Positions 42,008 to 49,903 of a stretch of 52,397 nt of DNA are shown one piece after another (the first letter of the stretch is position 1; each line of letters begins with the position of its first letter). Under the pieces are notes generated by a model. The model was not told where the DNA came from. It saw nothing but the letters and a program-made list of their open reading frames with translations, and searched no databases. This DNA comes from Prevotellaceae bacterium UBA7028 (GTDB lineage: Bacteria > Bacteroidota > Bacteroidia > Bacteroidales > Bacteroidaceae), in contig DLBF01000049.1 in NCBI GenBank assembly GCA_002494215.1, positions 1-52,397 of the forward strand. Reading direction: 5' to 3'. The position numbers and the translations under genes were made by a program.

Positions 42008-42034
42008 TGACCATATTTATTACACGGATTTCTT

Positions 42035-42520
42035 ATGATCAGTATCATTGCTGCTGTGGCCCAGAACTTGGCCATAGGTTATCAGAATAAGCTGCTTTAT
42101 TGGTTACCCAACGACCTGAAGCGCTTCAAAGCACTTACCACGGGACATACCATCATTATGGGCCGTCGCACCTTCGAGTCACTTCCCAAGGGTGCTCTGC
42201 CTAACCGTCGTAATGTGGTGCTTACACGCTCTCAGGTGACATTCCCTGGCGCAGAGACCTTCCCATCCCTGCAAGCTGCTTTGGCCTCCTGTACTCCAGA
42301 CGAGGATATATATATAATAGGTGGAGCCAGTGTCTATAACGAGGCCCTGCCCATGGCAGACCGCCTTTGTCTGACTGAGATTGAGGATACCCCAGCACAG
42401 GCTGATGCCTTCTTTCCCCAGTTCTCAAAAGAAGAGTGGGTGGTAGCAGAAAAGGAAGAGCATGATGTTGACGAAAAGCATGCCCATCCCTACTGCTTTG
42501 TGAACTATGTGAAACGGTAA
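42035..42520 (+). CDS. folA: Dihydrofolate reductase
   Basis: 161 residues (E. coli 159). Motifs: IAAVAQNLAIGYQNKLLYWLPNDLKRFK, with the Trp and active-site Asp at about 23-27; HTIIMGRRTFESLP (NADPH loop); and YIIGGASVYNEALPMADRLCLTEIE. Regenerates tetrahydrofolate used up by thymidylate synthase, whose gene follows after 14 bp. Confidence 0.95.
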   Translation: MISIIAAVAQNLAIGYQNKLLYWLPNDLKRFKALTTGHTIIMGRRTFESLPKGALPNRRNVVLTRSQVTFPGAETFPSLQAALASCTPDEDIYIIGGASVYNEALPMADRLCLTEIEDTPAQADAFFPQFSKEEWVVAEKEEHDVDEKHAHPYCFVNYVKR

Positions 42521-42534
42521 ACAGTAAACAATAA

Positions 42535-43332
42535 ATGAAACAATACTTAGACCTACTGCAGCGCATCCTCGACGAGGGTAACAAGAAGAGCGACCGTACC
42601 GGCACGGGTACCATTAGCATATTTGGCCATCAGATGCGTTTCAACCTCGAGGAAGGCTTCCCCTTGCTCACTACCAAGAAAGTACATCTTAAGAGTATTA
42701 TCTACGAACTGCTTTGGTTCCTGCAGGGTAATACTAATGCCCATTGGTTGCAGGAGCGAGGTGTGCGTATTTGGAATGAGTGGGCTGACCCAGAGACGGG
42801 CGACCTAGGTCATATATACGGCTACCAGTGGCGTTCCTGGCCTGATTACGACGGAGGTTTCATCGACCAGATTCAACAAGCGGTGGATACTATCAAGAAC
42901 GACCCCAACTGTCGTCGTATCATTGTTAGCGCCTGGAACGTAGCAGATCTCAAGAACATGAACCTTCCTCCCTGTCATGCTTTCTTCCAGTTCTATGTGG
43001 CAGACGGTAAACTCAGCCTGCAGCTCTATCAGCGCAGTGCCGACTGCTTCCTGGGTGTTCCCTTTAACATTGCCTCATATGCCTTGCTGTGTATGATGAT
43101 GGCTCAGGTCTGTGGTCTCAAGCCCGGTGAGTTCATCCATACAACGGGTGATACGCATATCTATCTCAACCACATGGATCAGGTTAAGCTGCAGCTTAGC
43201 CGCGAGCCTCGTAAGTTGCCTAAGATGATTATTAATCCTGAGGTCAAGAATATCTTCGACTTCAAGTACGAGGATTTCCAACTTGTCGATTATGATCCCT
43301 GGCCAGCCATTAAGGGTGTTGTAAGCGTGTAA
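42535..43332 (+). CDS. thyA: Thymidylate synthase
   Basis: 265 residues (E. coli 264), full-length ThyA. Catalytic Cys in [11 protein letters not shown] (about 145-155), [10 protein letters not shown] (phosphate Arg pair), [17 protein letters not shown] and GDTHIYLNH. Cotranscribed with folA: the folate product of one is the substrate of the other. The rRNA methylase gene follows after 5 bp. Confidence 0.96.
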   Translation: MKQYLDLLQRILDEGNKKSDRTGTGTISIFGHQMRFNLEEGFPLLTTKKVHLKSIIYELLWFLQGNTNAHWLQERGVRIWNEWADPETGDLGHIYGYQWRSWPDYDGGFIDQIQQAVDTIKNDPNCRRIIVSAWNVADLKNMNLPPCHAFFQFYVADGKLSLQLYQRSADCFLGVPFNIASYALLCMMMAQVCGLKPGEFIHTTGDTHIYLNHMDQVKLQLSREPRKLPKMIINPEVKNIFDFKYEDFQLVDYDPWPAIKGVVSV

Positions 43333-43337
43333 CCGTT

Positions 43338-44639
43338 ATGCAGTTGCCAGAGGACTTTGTACGTTTGATGCACGAGCAGTATGATACAGATACTGCCGAT
43401 GCGCTGTGTCATGCTCTTCTGGAAACTGAGCCCGAGGTCTCTATCCGTCTGAACCCTCGCAAAGGCAAACCTCTCAATATCAGTGATACTGTACACACCG
43501 AGCCCGTTCCCTGGTGTCTCGATGCGTATTACTTGAGCGAGCGTCCCGCCTTCACTTTCGATCCCCTTCTACATGCCGGTGCCTACTACGTTCAGGAAGC
43601 ATCCTCCATGTACGTTGCAAACCTGATAGACAGGTTTTTAATTCAAAATTCAAAATTGCCACTTCGTTCTCGCGTTCCGCTCGCGACCCCTTCGGCGTTC
43701 AAAATTCAAAAATCAGAAGGATCTCTAAACTCTAAACTCTCAACTCTCAACTTTGAAAGCAACGTTGTTGCTTTGGACCTCTGTGCTGCCCCTGGCGGCA
43801 AGAGTACGCTCCTTGCGGGCCTGTTGCCCGAGGGTTCCGTGCTTGTCAGCAACGAGCCAATGCCCAAACGTGCTCAGGTGCTTTCTGAGAATATGCAGAA
43901 GTGGACGCGTGTTACAGAGGGTGAATATCCTGTCCGTTGTTTTGTTACTCAGAATTACCCGGCTGATTTTGCAGCCTTTACAGACTGCTTCGATTTGTTG
44001 GTTGCCGATGTACCATGCTCAGGCGAAGGAATGTTCCGCAAGGACGAGGTTGCCGTTCAGGAATGGAGCCTACAGAATGTAGAGCATTGCTGGCAGCGTC
44101 AGCGTGAGATTATGCAGGATATCTGGCATGTGCTCAAACCTGGTGGTTTGCTTATCTATAGCACCTGCACCTTTAATCACTATGAAGACGAAGACAACGT
44201 CCGTTGGATTTGTGATACCTTGGGGGCAGAACTCTTGGAGGAGCGCCACTTCCTTCCTGGTCGTGATAGGGGAGAAGGGTTCTACTGTGCCGCCATTAGG
44301 AAAAATAGCCTCCCCCAGCCCCTCCCAAGGAGGGGTGACGAGTTGGCGCGTCTGGAAAATCTTCTCCCCTCTCTGGGAGGGGCCGGGGGAGGCTGTTTGC
44401 TTCCTGCATTCTCCGTTGATCCAGACGTCCCTCGCATAGAGCTTAATTACAACGAAGCCCTACAATATCTTCGTCGTGAGGCTATTCGTGTCCCAGCGCC
44501 CCGCGGAATGGTTCTCTTGTGCTATAAGGGTTATGTGTTAGGCCCAGGTAAGTGTGTGGGCAACCGCATCAACAATCTCTATCCAGAGCAGTGGCGCATT
44601 CGCACCACATATACCACCCCCTTTACATTAGCAGATTAA
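43338..44639 (+). CDS. NOL1/NOP2/Sun (RsmF-like) rRNA cytosine-C5 methyltransferase with repeat insertions
   Basis: 433 residues. SAM-binding VVALDLCAAPGGKST (about 136-150), the first catalytic region DVPCSGEGMFRKD and the nucleophile cysteine in IYSTCTFNHYEDED, plus a C-terminal RNA-binding (PUA/RsmF-like) domain. The substrate is probably a 16S rRNA cytosine. Oddly, two in-frame blocks of intergenic-type repeat DNA interrupt it: 43637-43756 (about 40 residues just before the SAM motif) and about 44305-44401 (about 32 residues between catalytic and C-terminal domains). Both keep the frame, so the protein is probably functional with extra surface loops. Confidence 0.88.
   Translation: MQLPEDFVRLMHEQYDTDTADALCHALLETEPEVSIRLNPRKGKPLNISDTVHTEPVPWCLDAYYLSERPAFTFDPLLHAGAYYVQEASSMYVANLIDRFLIQNSKLPLRSRVPLATPSAFKIQKSEGSLNSKLSTLNFESNVVALDLCAAPGGKSTLLAGLLPEGSVLVSNEPMPKRAQVLSENMQKWTRVTEGEYPVRCFVTQNYPADFAAFTDCFDLLVADVPCSGEGMFRKDEVAVQEWSLQNVEHCWQRQREIMQDIWHVLKPGGLLIYSTCTFNHYEDEDNVRWICDTLGAELLEERHFLPGRDRGEGFYCAAIRKNSLPQPLPRRGDELARLENLLPSLGGAGGGCLLPAFSVDPDVPRIELNYNEALQYLRREAIRVPAPRGMVLLCYKGYVLGPGKCVGNRINNLYPEQWRIRTTYTTPFTLAD
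43637..43756. repeat. AATTCAAAATTCAAA / AACTCTAAACTC repeat block inside the rRNA methylase gene
   Basis: Contains TTAATTCAAAATTCAAAAT near its left end, GTTCAAAATTCAAAAA near its middle and AACTCTAAACTCTCAACTCTCAAC at its right. These are the same units seen in gene gaps at 7243, 14888, 19322 and 23402. Confidence 0.65.
44308..44393. repeat. Long C/G-rich inverted repeat inside the rRNA methylase gene
   Basis: Arms of 20 bp, 44308-44327 (GCCTCCCCCAGCCCCTCCCA) and 44374-44393, complementary at 19 of 20 positions, with a nested CCCCTCC-CAA-GGAGGGG hairpin at 44319-44335. It is translated in frame. Confidence 0.8.
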
Positions 44640-44735
44640 AGGGGCATAAAAATCAACTTGCAAAATATTTTTTTTAACTTGATTGTCGGTCAAAATCAAG
44701 TTGGAAAATCATCGCAATCAAGCCACAAAAGTTTA

Positions 44736-44797
44736 AAGGCTGAATTCAAGGTGAATTCTCCCCGAATTCAGCGTGCAAACGACCCGTATTCAGCCTT
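44736..44797. repeat. Nested inverted repeats between convergent genes
   Basis: AAGGCTGAAT (44736-44745) pairs with ATTCAGCCTT (44788-44797), and inside it GCTGAATTC (44739-44747) pairs with GAATTCAGC (44764-44772), so two structures compete. A further CAACTTG/CAAGTTG pairing lies at 44654-44703. No gene is visible in 44640-44813; the palindromes probably act as a two-way terminator. Confidence 0.55.
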
Positions 44798-44813
44798 CAT
44801 ACTCGGAGCGGTA

Positions 44814-47534
44814 TTATTGGTAACTCAAATACCCCTTTTCAAAAGCATCGGGGAAAAGAAATTTCTTCTCCATATCTGGGAAACGAATAATAATAAACTT
44901 CTCGTCTATCGACATTACTTCGCCTGATCCAAAGCTCTTGTGCACGACTTTATCACCAACTTGTAACGACTCCCATGGTTCTGCTGCAACCTCTGTAGCA
45001 TTCTCTTTCGGTTCAGTTTCTTTTACGGGCATGCTTTCTTCTACAGTATCAATAACATCATCCCATCTGCCGATAAGAGTACCCTTGTGTTTGTCTATGC
45101 CAGCATATCCCAGCGAAGAATCTTCATAGCGTTTAAACTTATACACAGCGTCATTCATCAAGTCGCTGTTGAATACACCAAGGCTAACCAACAATTCAAA
45201 GTCCTTCAGTGTCAGACCTGTAACCTTACGGAACAGTTCAGGCTCCAACTGCATGATAACATCTTTCAGACTGTATTCACGGTAGTCCGTAAGATACATA
45301 AAGACGGGTATGCGCGTGGCGAACTTAATGAGTTTCTCCTGAATCTCCTTGCGTTTGCTCTTAAATTCCTTCTCCTCGTCCGTCAGTTGTTTTTTCTCCT
45401 TGGCTGTCAGATTATCGCCTTTCTCCTTCTTGGTGTTCTTTACGTGTTCAGATTTGTTGATAATGGTTTCTATATCCGAATTGAGGTTACGGAATCCTTC
45501 TATGTTCATTAGGGCTGCCATTGCCTCCGGATTATTCATCAATCGTTGTAGGGTGGCGTTATCTACATTCACCAGCACAGCACTTTCCCATCTACGAGCC
45601 AACAATGTTGCTGTTGTACCGCTCATGGCCATATCCAAAACGCCAGCGGCATCTATCTCTTTCATGGAGGAACCATCGAATGCCAGTATGGGCAAGAACT
45701 TGATAAACTTCTCCACTTTCTTCTCTGGGTTACTCTCCTCCACATTCAACTGACAGCTATATTCTTCCACCTGCCGCAAAGCACGGTTAGGAGCAAAGTC
45801 AAAGACATAACAGAATGGCTTCAGTATTACCTCTTTGCCATATTCATCTTTGGTGGTCCAAGGTGACTGAACACGGAAGGCTGCCTGGAAATATGTCTCT
45901 GGCGAGGTGGTGTTACGCAGCATCAAGATACCCGTCCAAGGTTTCACGGTTACGCCCGTTGAAAGTTTTCCACAAGAGAGTGTTATGGTCTTTGTTTGCT
46001 GCGGGTCTCCCATTGCGTTATATACAGGTGTTACGGCATTAGCTCCCATACCAGCCTCGTTGCCTGCTGCCACGATTACCTCGTAATCATCAAAGAAGCG
46101 GTTAGCACGTTTCCTCAGCAGTATGGCCATTGCTTTGCACGCTGCTACCGAAGGCAGGAACCAATAAGTATGTTGCAGGTAACTCAACAATCGACTGTCA
46201 GAGAAAGGCATTGGGGGCTTCTCCGTTCCAAGTTTCAGGTCTGTTACAAGATTCTCCGTATAGCTACCTCTTATCAGTTCCAGCCATTTCTGCACATATT
46301 CCTCATGAACGAAAGCATCGTTTTCGGCACGGAAGAACTCATTGAGGTCGAATTCATCAAACTCTCCTTGCGAAGCAATCTCCCTTATGCTGTCAGGCAA
46401 CTGATAAGTCAGCATTACCATCTTTGGCAACTGAGCGTAAGGGTTATTGTCCCCTTGCCACTTTTCCTTTTCTGATTGCTCGTCAGAGTAAGTCCAGTTG
46501 TATATCTGCTCTTCAATGAATTCTCCTGTAGAGATGGCACGGAAGGGAGTACCAGATAGATAAAGATATGCTCCTGTGCGTAGTGGCATCAATTCCTCAT
46601 CGTATAGCTCACGAATCTCCACTTCGCGTGCATTGTCAGCGTCTTCAGAGATGATTTCTCCCACTTCTTCTGCTTTCCTGAGTGCAGGGTCTTTCTTGTC
46701 GTAGAAACTCTTGGCATTCTTTCCCCAAGCACCGTAATGGTATTCATCCAGCACAATGCAGTCCCAACTGACCGTTTGAATCCATTCATTAGTAGCTTTG
46801 ATTCCGCCAACGGCATTCTTGCCCAAAACATCTTGGAATGAGGCAAAGCAGACAAAGGGTTTCCTTTCATTCACATAGTTAAACTCTCTGTCTTCCTGTT
46901 TCTGGCAGAATTGCCAACCATCAAAGTCCTTGTGTGTCAGCAAGTCCTCTTCCCAGGCCGTCTTTACGGCAGGCTTGAAGGTCAGCACCAGCACCTTTGT
47001 CCACCCCATCTTTAGGGCCAGCTGATAAGTAGTGAAAGTCTTACCGAAACGCATCTTTGCATTCCAAAGGAAATGGGGTGTAAGTCCTCTGTTCGTAGGG
47101 TCTTGCCTAAAGGCAGTAAAGTATTTGGCAGTTTTCTCTACCGCCTTTCTTTGCTCTGGACGCATAGGGAAGCTATAGATGCGCTCCACCATTGTGTCTT
47201 TCCCCTCAACAGCTGTTGCAATTGCTTTCTCTACTTTCCTTGCATCGCAGACAAACCATTCGCCTTCAGGATTACGAACATGGTCTTTTCGGAGAATACG
47301 ATGGATGAGATGGTCGTCAAACGACGTACCGTCCTTGCGCATAGCAGGGCGAACAAGCACTATCTTATAAGGTATATTGCCTGTTAGGTTCTGTTCCTTT
47401 ACGCGGGTTTCCACATCGCGGGTAGTGTAGCCCACTTTAAGCCAACCTGCATGTGCTGGTATTCCCACATGCTCATAGGCATAGATGGTTGGCGTTTCTG
47501 CAACCTTGTTTCTCAGTAAATCTGTTGTTGCCAT
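44814..47534 (-). CDS. GIY-YIG (T5orf172-like) nuclease-SF2 helicase fusion, RM-like effector
   Basis: 906 residues from ATG 47534. Order: GIY-YIG domain of the T5orf172/MUG113 kind (IYAY 17-20, KVGYT 33-37, Arg in VETRVKEQ 41-48, metal Glu in GEWF 91-94). Then an SF2 helicase: RPEQRKAV (125-132), Walker A MRFGKT (161-166), DEYH box (263-266), SGTP motif III (327-330), SCGKLSTGVTV motif V and QAAFR motif VI. Then a coiled, Lys/Glu-rich helical region and a C-terminal Tudor-like domain (GDKVVHKSFGSGEVMSID), as at the end of PcrA/UvrD. I infer a restriction translocase-nuclease. The frame opens at TTG 47561; ATG 47540 is also possible. Confidence 0.8.
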   Translation of the reverse strand: MATTDLLRNKVAETPTIYAYEHVGIPAHAGWLKVGYTTRDVETRVKEQNLTGNIPYKIVLVRPAMRKDGTSFDDHLIHRILRKDHVRNPEGEWFVCDARKVEKAIATAVEGKDTMVERIYSFPMRPEQRKAVEKTAKYFTAFRQDPTNRGLTPHFLWNAKMRFGKTFTTYQLALKMGWTKVLVLTFKPAVKTAWEEDLLTHKDFDGWQFCQKQEDREFNYVNERKPFVCFASFQDVLGKNAVGGIKATNEWIQTVSWDCIVLDEYHYGAWGKNAKSFYDKKDPALRKAEEVGEIISEDADNAREVEIRELYDEELMPLRTGAYLYLSGTPFRAISTGEFIEEQIYNWTYSDEQSEKEKWQGDNNPYAQLPKMVMLTYQLPDSIREIASQGEFDEFDLNEFFRAENDAFVHEEYVQKWLELIRGSYTENLVTDLKLGTEKPPMPFSDSRLLSYLQHTYWFLPSVAACKAMAILLRKRANRFFDDYEVIVAAGNEAGMGANAVTPVYNAMGDPQQTKTITLSCGKLSTGVTVKPWTGILMLRNTTSPETYFQAAFRVQSPWTTKDEYGKEVILKPFCYVFDFAPNRALRQVEEYSCQLNVEESNPEKKVEKFIKFLPILAFDGSSMKEIDAAGVLDMAMSGTTATLLARRWESAVLVNVDNATLQRLMNNPEAMAALMNIEGFRNLNSDIETIINKSEHVKNTKKEKGDNLTAKEKKQLTDEEKEFKSKRKEIQEKLIKFATRIPVFMYLTDYREYSLKDVIMQLEPELFRKVTGLTLKDFELLVSLGVFNSDLMNDAVYKFKRYEDSSLGYAGIDKHKGTLIGRWDDVIDTVEESMPVKETEPKENATEVAAEPWESLQVGDKVVHKSFGSGEVMSIDEKFIIIRFPDMEKKFLFPDAFEKGYLSYQ

Positions 47535-47552
47535 AACCATTACTGTTATGGC
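47530..47552 (-). promoter_or_regulatory. Hairpin over the helicase start codon
   Basis: GCCATAAC (47530-47537) and GTTATGGC (47545-47552) are a perfect 8-bp inverted repeat. On the minus strand it encloses both candidate start codons (ATG 47540 and 47534), so it could mask initiation. Confidence 0.45.
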
Positions 47553-47583
47553 GCCCTGCAAATTGTGGGGTTGATTGTTAATC

Positions 47584-47670
47584 CTAGTCCATCTAGTAAA
47601 TCTAGCCAGGCTAGAAGAACTAGAAAGGCTAGAAAAGGACTAGCCTGGCTAGACTATCTAGCCCGGCTAG
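47584..47670. repeat. Array of ten CTAG tetranucleotides, 9-bp period
   Basis: CTAG begins at 47584, 47593, 47602, 47611, 47620, 47629, 47640, 47649, 47658 and 47667: steps of 9 except for one of 11 in the middle. CTAGCCAGGCTAG (47602-47614) and CTAGCCTGGCTAG (47640-47652) are exact reverse complements, able to form a 13-bp stem. The right end of the array encodes the last residues and stop of the four-helix-bundle gene. Confidence 0.85.
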
Positions 47671-48298
47671 CGGCCAACATGGCTTCCAGTCCTGCGATTC
47701 TGCGCTTGGCTGCTTCCAGTTCTTGCTTTAGTCTTGCTATTTCCTCACGCTGGTTGGTGCGGTAGCCCAAACGGGCTGCAGTCATTCGTTCCTTTATGCC
47801 ACCCTCCTTTATAAATGTTTCTTCCTGTTGCCTCTGGTAGGTGATCATCATTCTGTCCACCATGTGGCATAGGGTAAGGGCAATGTTTGCCAGTTCTTCA
47901 TCTGTCCACTTTTCAAAGAAGGGTTCGTAGTCTTCCAGTTTGTTATGGGTGCGGCAGAATTTCAACATCGCATCATAGCGTGGATTCTTTGCTGACCATC
48001 GATTCAGATGACGGGATACGATATAATCTTCATAATCCTCCTTCAACTCCTTGATGCTACTCCTGGCAACATTCAGGAGTTTTAGCTCCATCTCCATAGA
48101 AGTCACTCCGTCTGCCGAGCCTTCCACGATATTCTGCTTGCCAGAGCGGGCAGCTTGAATCATCTGGTCTATGGTGCGGTCACCTCTTATAAGGAAACGT
48201 TTGGTAAAGCCAAAAGTCAACTGGTATAGAACATTCGTTTTCTGATAGAAATATAACCCTTCCCAGTTAGGCTGTTTGCGAAGCACATCTTTTTCCAT
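47654..48298 (-). CDS. Four-helix-bundle (S23/IVP-like) protein
   Basis: 214 residues, no catalytic motif. Residues ~25-150 match my recollection of the four-helix bundle of the 23S rRNA intervening-sequence protein family (FLIRGDRTIDQMIQAARSGKQNIVEGSADG, SIKELKEDYEDYI). A C-terminal helix follows (REEIARLKQELEAAKRRIAGLEAML), a short coiled coil. It has its own promoter (TATCTTTG, 48328-48321) and ends inside the CTAG array (last residues SRAR). It sits between the methyltransferase and helicase genes. S23-type genes are found in hairpin-flanked rRNA intervening sequences and next to diversity-generating retroelements; here the function is unknown. It may bind the structured nucleic acid its own 3' end encodes. 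Confidence 0.8.
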   Translation of the reverse strand: MEKDVLRKQPNWEGLYFYQKTNVLYQLTFGFTKRFLIRGDRTIDQMIQAARSGKQNIVEGSADGVTSMEMELKLLNVARSSIKELKEDYEDYIVSRHLNRWSAKNPRYDAMLKFCRTHNKLEDYEPFFEKWTDEELANIALTLCHMVDRMMITYQRQQEETFIKEGGIKERMTAARLGYRTNQREEIARLKQELEAAKRRIAGLEAMLAASRAR

Positions 48299-48320
48299 CT
48301 TACATCTTATAAATGAGATG

Positions 48321-48328
48321 CAAAGATA
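48321..48328 (-). promoter_or_regulatory. Four-helix-bundle gene promoter, -7 box TATCTTTG
   Basis: TATCTTTG on the minus strand 23 bases before ATG 48298, within AAAGTACTATCTTTGC, the same 16 bp as at the GH43 promoter. It shows that this gene can be expressed apart from the methyltransferase in front of it. Confidence 0.65.
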
Positions 48329-48400
48329 GTACTTTTTTAGATTTTTCTTCTATATATCAACCCACAAAATGTCAAAGAGCGCCGTTGTTTATTTCTATTT

Positions 48401-49903
48401 TTATTCCATTGGGCGAATCATGGATTCTACGAATGCTATTTCCTCTTTCGTCAAGCCGTACTTTTTGTAAAGCATCTCGTCTGTCCAAGGATGAGAGAAG
48501 TCTTGAAGAGGGACAAATTGAAATTTATCTTTTGACAAATTTATTGACGAGATAGCTTGTAGCATTAGAAAACGTGCAAATTTCGTTTTTAGGTATTCAT
48601 ATTCATTTATTACAATATGTTCTTCGGTATGCTCACCAATAATCAAGTATGAATCTGTTGACACTACATTAGGTGGTAAGACTTCCATTCTGGAAATAAC
48701 TCTAAACATTCCATCCTTATCTGGCTCCCCCGCATGTTCGCATGTTACTTTACTTATTAGGATCTTATACTTACCAACAATATCTTTTCCTTGATTAACA
48801 CTTGCCTTATCAATGAAAAAAGTTCCAACACTAGTAATAAGTTTATAGGAATCTTTATCTCCGTGGGTTGTCCCTCTTGTAGAAGAAGACAACCCAAAAG
48901 GATTTCTACTACTTACAATCGACATAAATGTCTGTTCTTTCTTCTCACGAATTTTGTCAATTATACAAATAGCCTCATTAAACCTGACAAATATATCGTA
49001 CTTGCTTAGTGAGCGCTTCATACTATTTGAAAAGTTGCCATGAATATTTTGAACAAGACATTCACCTTGATATGAAGAGTCCCATAGAAAGAAACAAACA
49101 CCTCCTCCTATACTTGTTTCCGGAAAACAATCCTTAGCATTAGGATAATCAACGAGAATCTTTATTCTATTGTCATTTAACATCGTCTCACGAAAGATAT
49201 CCAATCCTTTTCCACCGGCAAACCATCTGGCTGGGGAAATAATTGACACATATTGGGGACGTAGTCTCTTAGATTGTTCGATGAAATGTTGGTATATGGG
49301 TTTTGCACTTGCTCCATTTCCACCATCGTCGAGTTGATACGGTGGATTGCCGACGATAACGTCAAATTTCATGTTTGGAAAGAATATATTAGGATTATTA
49401 GTGTGAATAAACATATAGGCGTATTGCTCCGCCTCTGAGCCTCTGTCATATACACTTTGGCTGGCACCACAATATTTGCATTTACCGTTGACCCAAGTGT
49501 GCTTGATGTTTTTATAAAGAATGTTCCCCTCTGGGGTGTCAAACTTCGATATGCTATACTTACCATTGGCTGTCTTGCTGCAATAAACGGAACGACGTGC
49601 TAACAACGATGTCAATTCTGTGCAGGCTATGCCAAACACCTGATTGTGCAGAATATGGTCAATACGCTTCTGTCGGTCTGGCATTTCATCGGCAAGTCCT
49701 ATGTCAAGACGTTTTACTATCTCCCGAAGAAAGACTCCACTTTTGGTGAAAGGGTCAAGGAACGTTGTCTTCGAACTCTTGAACAACTCTTGTGGCAACA
49801 GGTCAAGCATCTTGTTTGCCAATTCTGGAGGCGTAAAAACCTCGTCATTGCTTAGGTTTGCAATACAGTTTAGCACATCTGGATTGTAGTTATTATTTGC
49901 CAT
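48401..49903 (-). CDS. N6-adenine DNA methyltransferase (Eco57I-like), RM subunit
   Basis: 500 residues. EVFTPPELANKML (21-33) precedes SAM motif I FLDPFTKSGVFL (48-59), and the catalytic motif IV is VGNPPYQ (184-190): a gamma-type N6-adenine methylase. A CKYC (142-145) could be half of a zinc site. The C-terminal half (from about 300) probably holds target recognition. There is no nuclease motif. It overlaps the upstream partner gene by 11 bp; the helicase-nuclease lies downstream. By eye the gene is AT-richer than its neighbours, in keeping with transfer. Type III or IIG-like restriction is the nearest known class. Confidence 0.85.
   Translation of the reverse strand: MANNNYNPDVLNCIANLSNDEVFTPPELANKMLDLLPQELFKSSKTTFLDPFTKSGVFLREIVKRLDIGLADEMPDRQKRIDHILHNQVFGIACTELTSLLARRSVYCSKTANGKYSISKFDTPEGNILYKNIKHTWVNGKCKYCGASQSVYDRGSEAEQYAYMFIHTNNPNIFFPNMKFDVIVGNPPYQLDDGGNGASAKPIYQHFIEQSKRLRPQYVSIISPARWFAGGKGLDIFRETMLNDNRIKILVDYPNAKDCFPETSIGGGVCFFLWDSSYQGECLVQNIHGNFSNSMKRSLSKYDIFVRFNEAICIIDKIREKKEQTFMSIVSSRNPFGLSSSTRGTTHGDKDSYKLITSVGTFFIDKASVNQGKDIVGKYKILISKVTCEHAGEPDKDGMFRVISRMEVLPPNVVSTDSYLIIGEHTEEHIVINEYEYLKTKFARFLMLQAISSINLSKDKFQFVPLQDFSHPWTDEMLYKKYGLTKEEIAFVESMIRPME

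Noticed and set aside
44814..47534. Type I restriction HsdR
   Set aside because: The protein has an N-terminal GIY-YIG domain rather than the HsdR PD-(D/E)xK domain, and no hsdS gene is present.
47654..48298. Accessory (Avd) protein of a diversity-generating retroelement
   Set aside because: The four-helix-bundle fold would fit, but no reverse transcriptase, template or variable repeat is present nearby.
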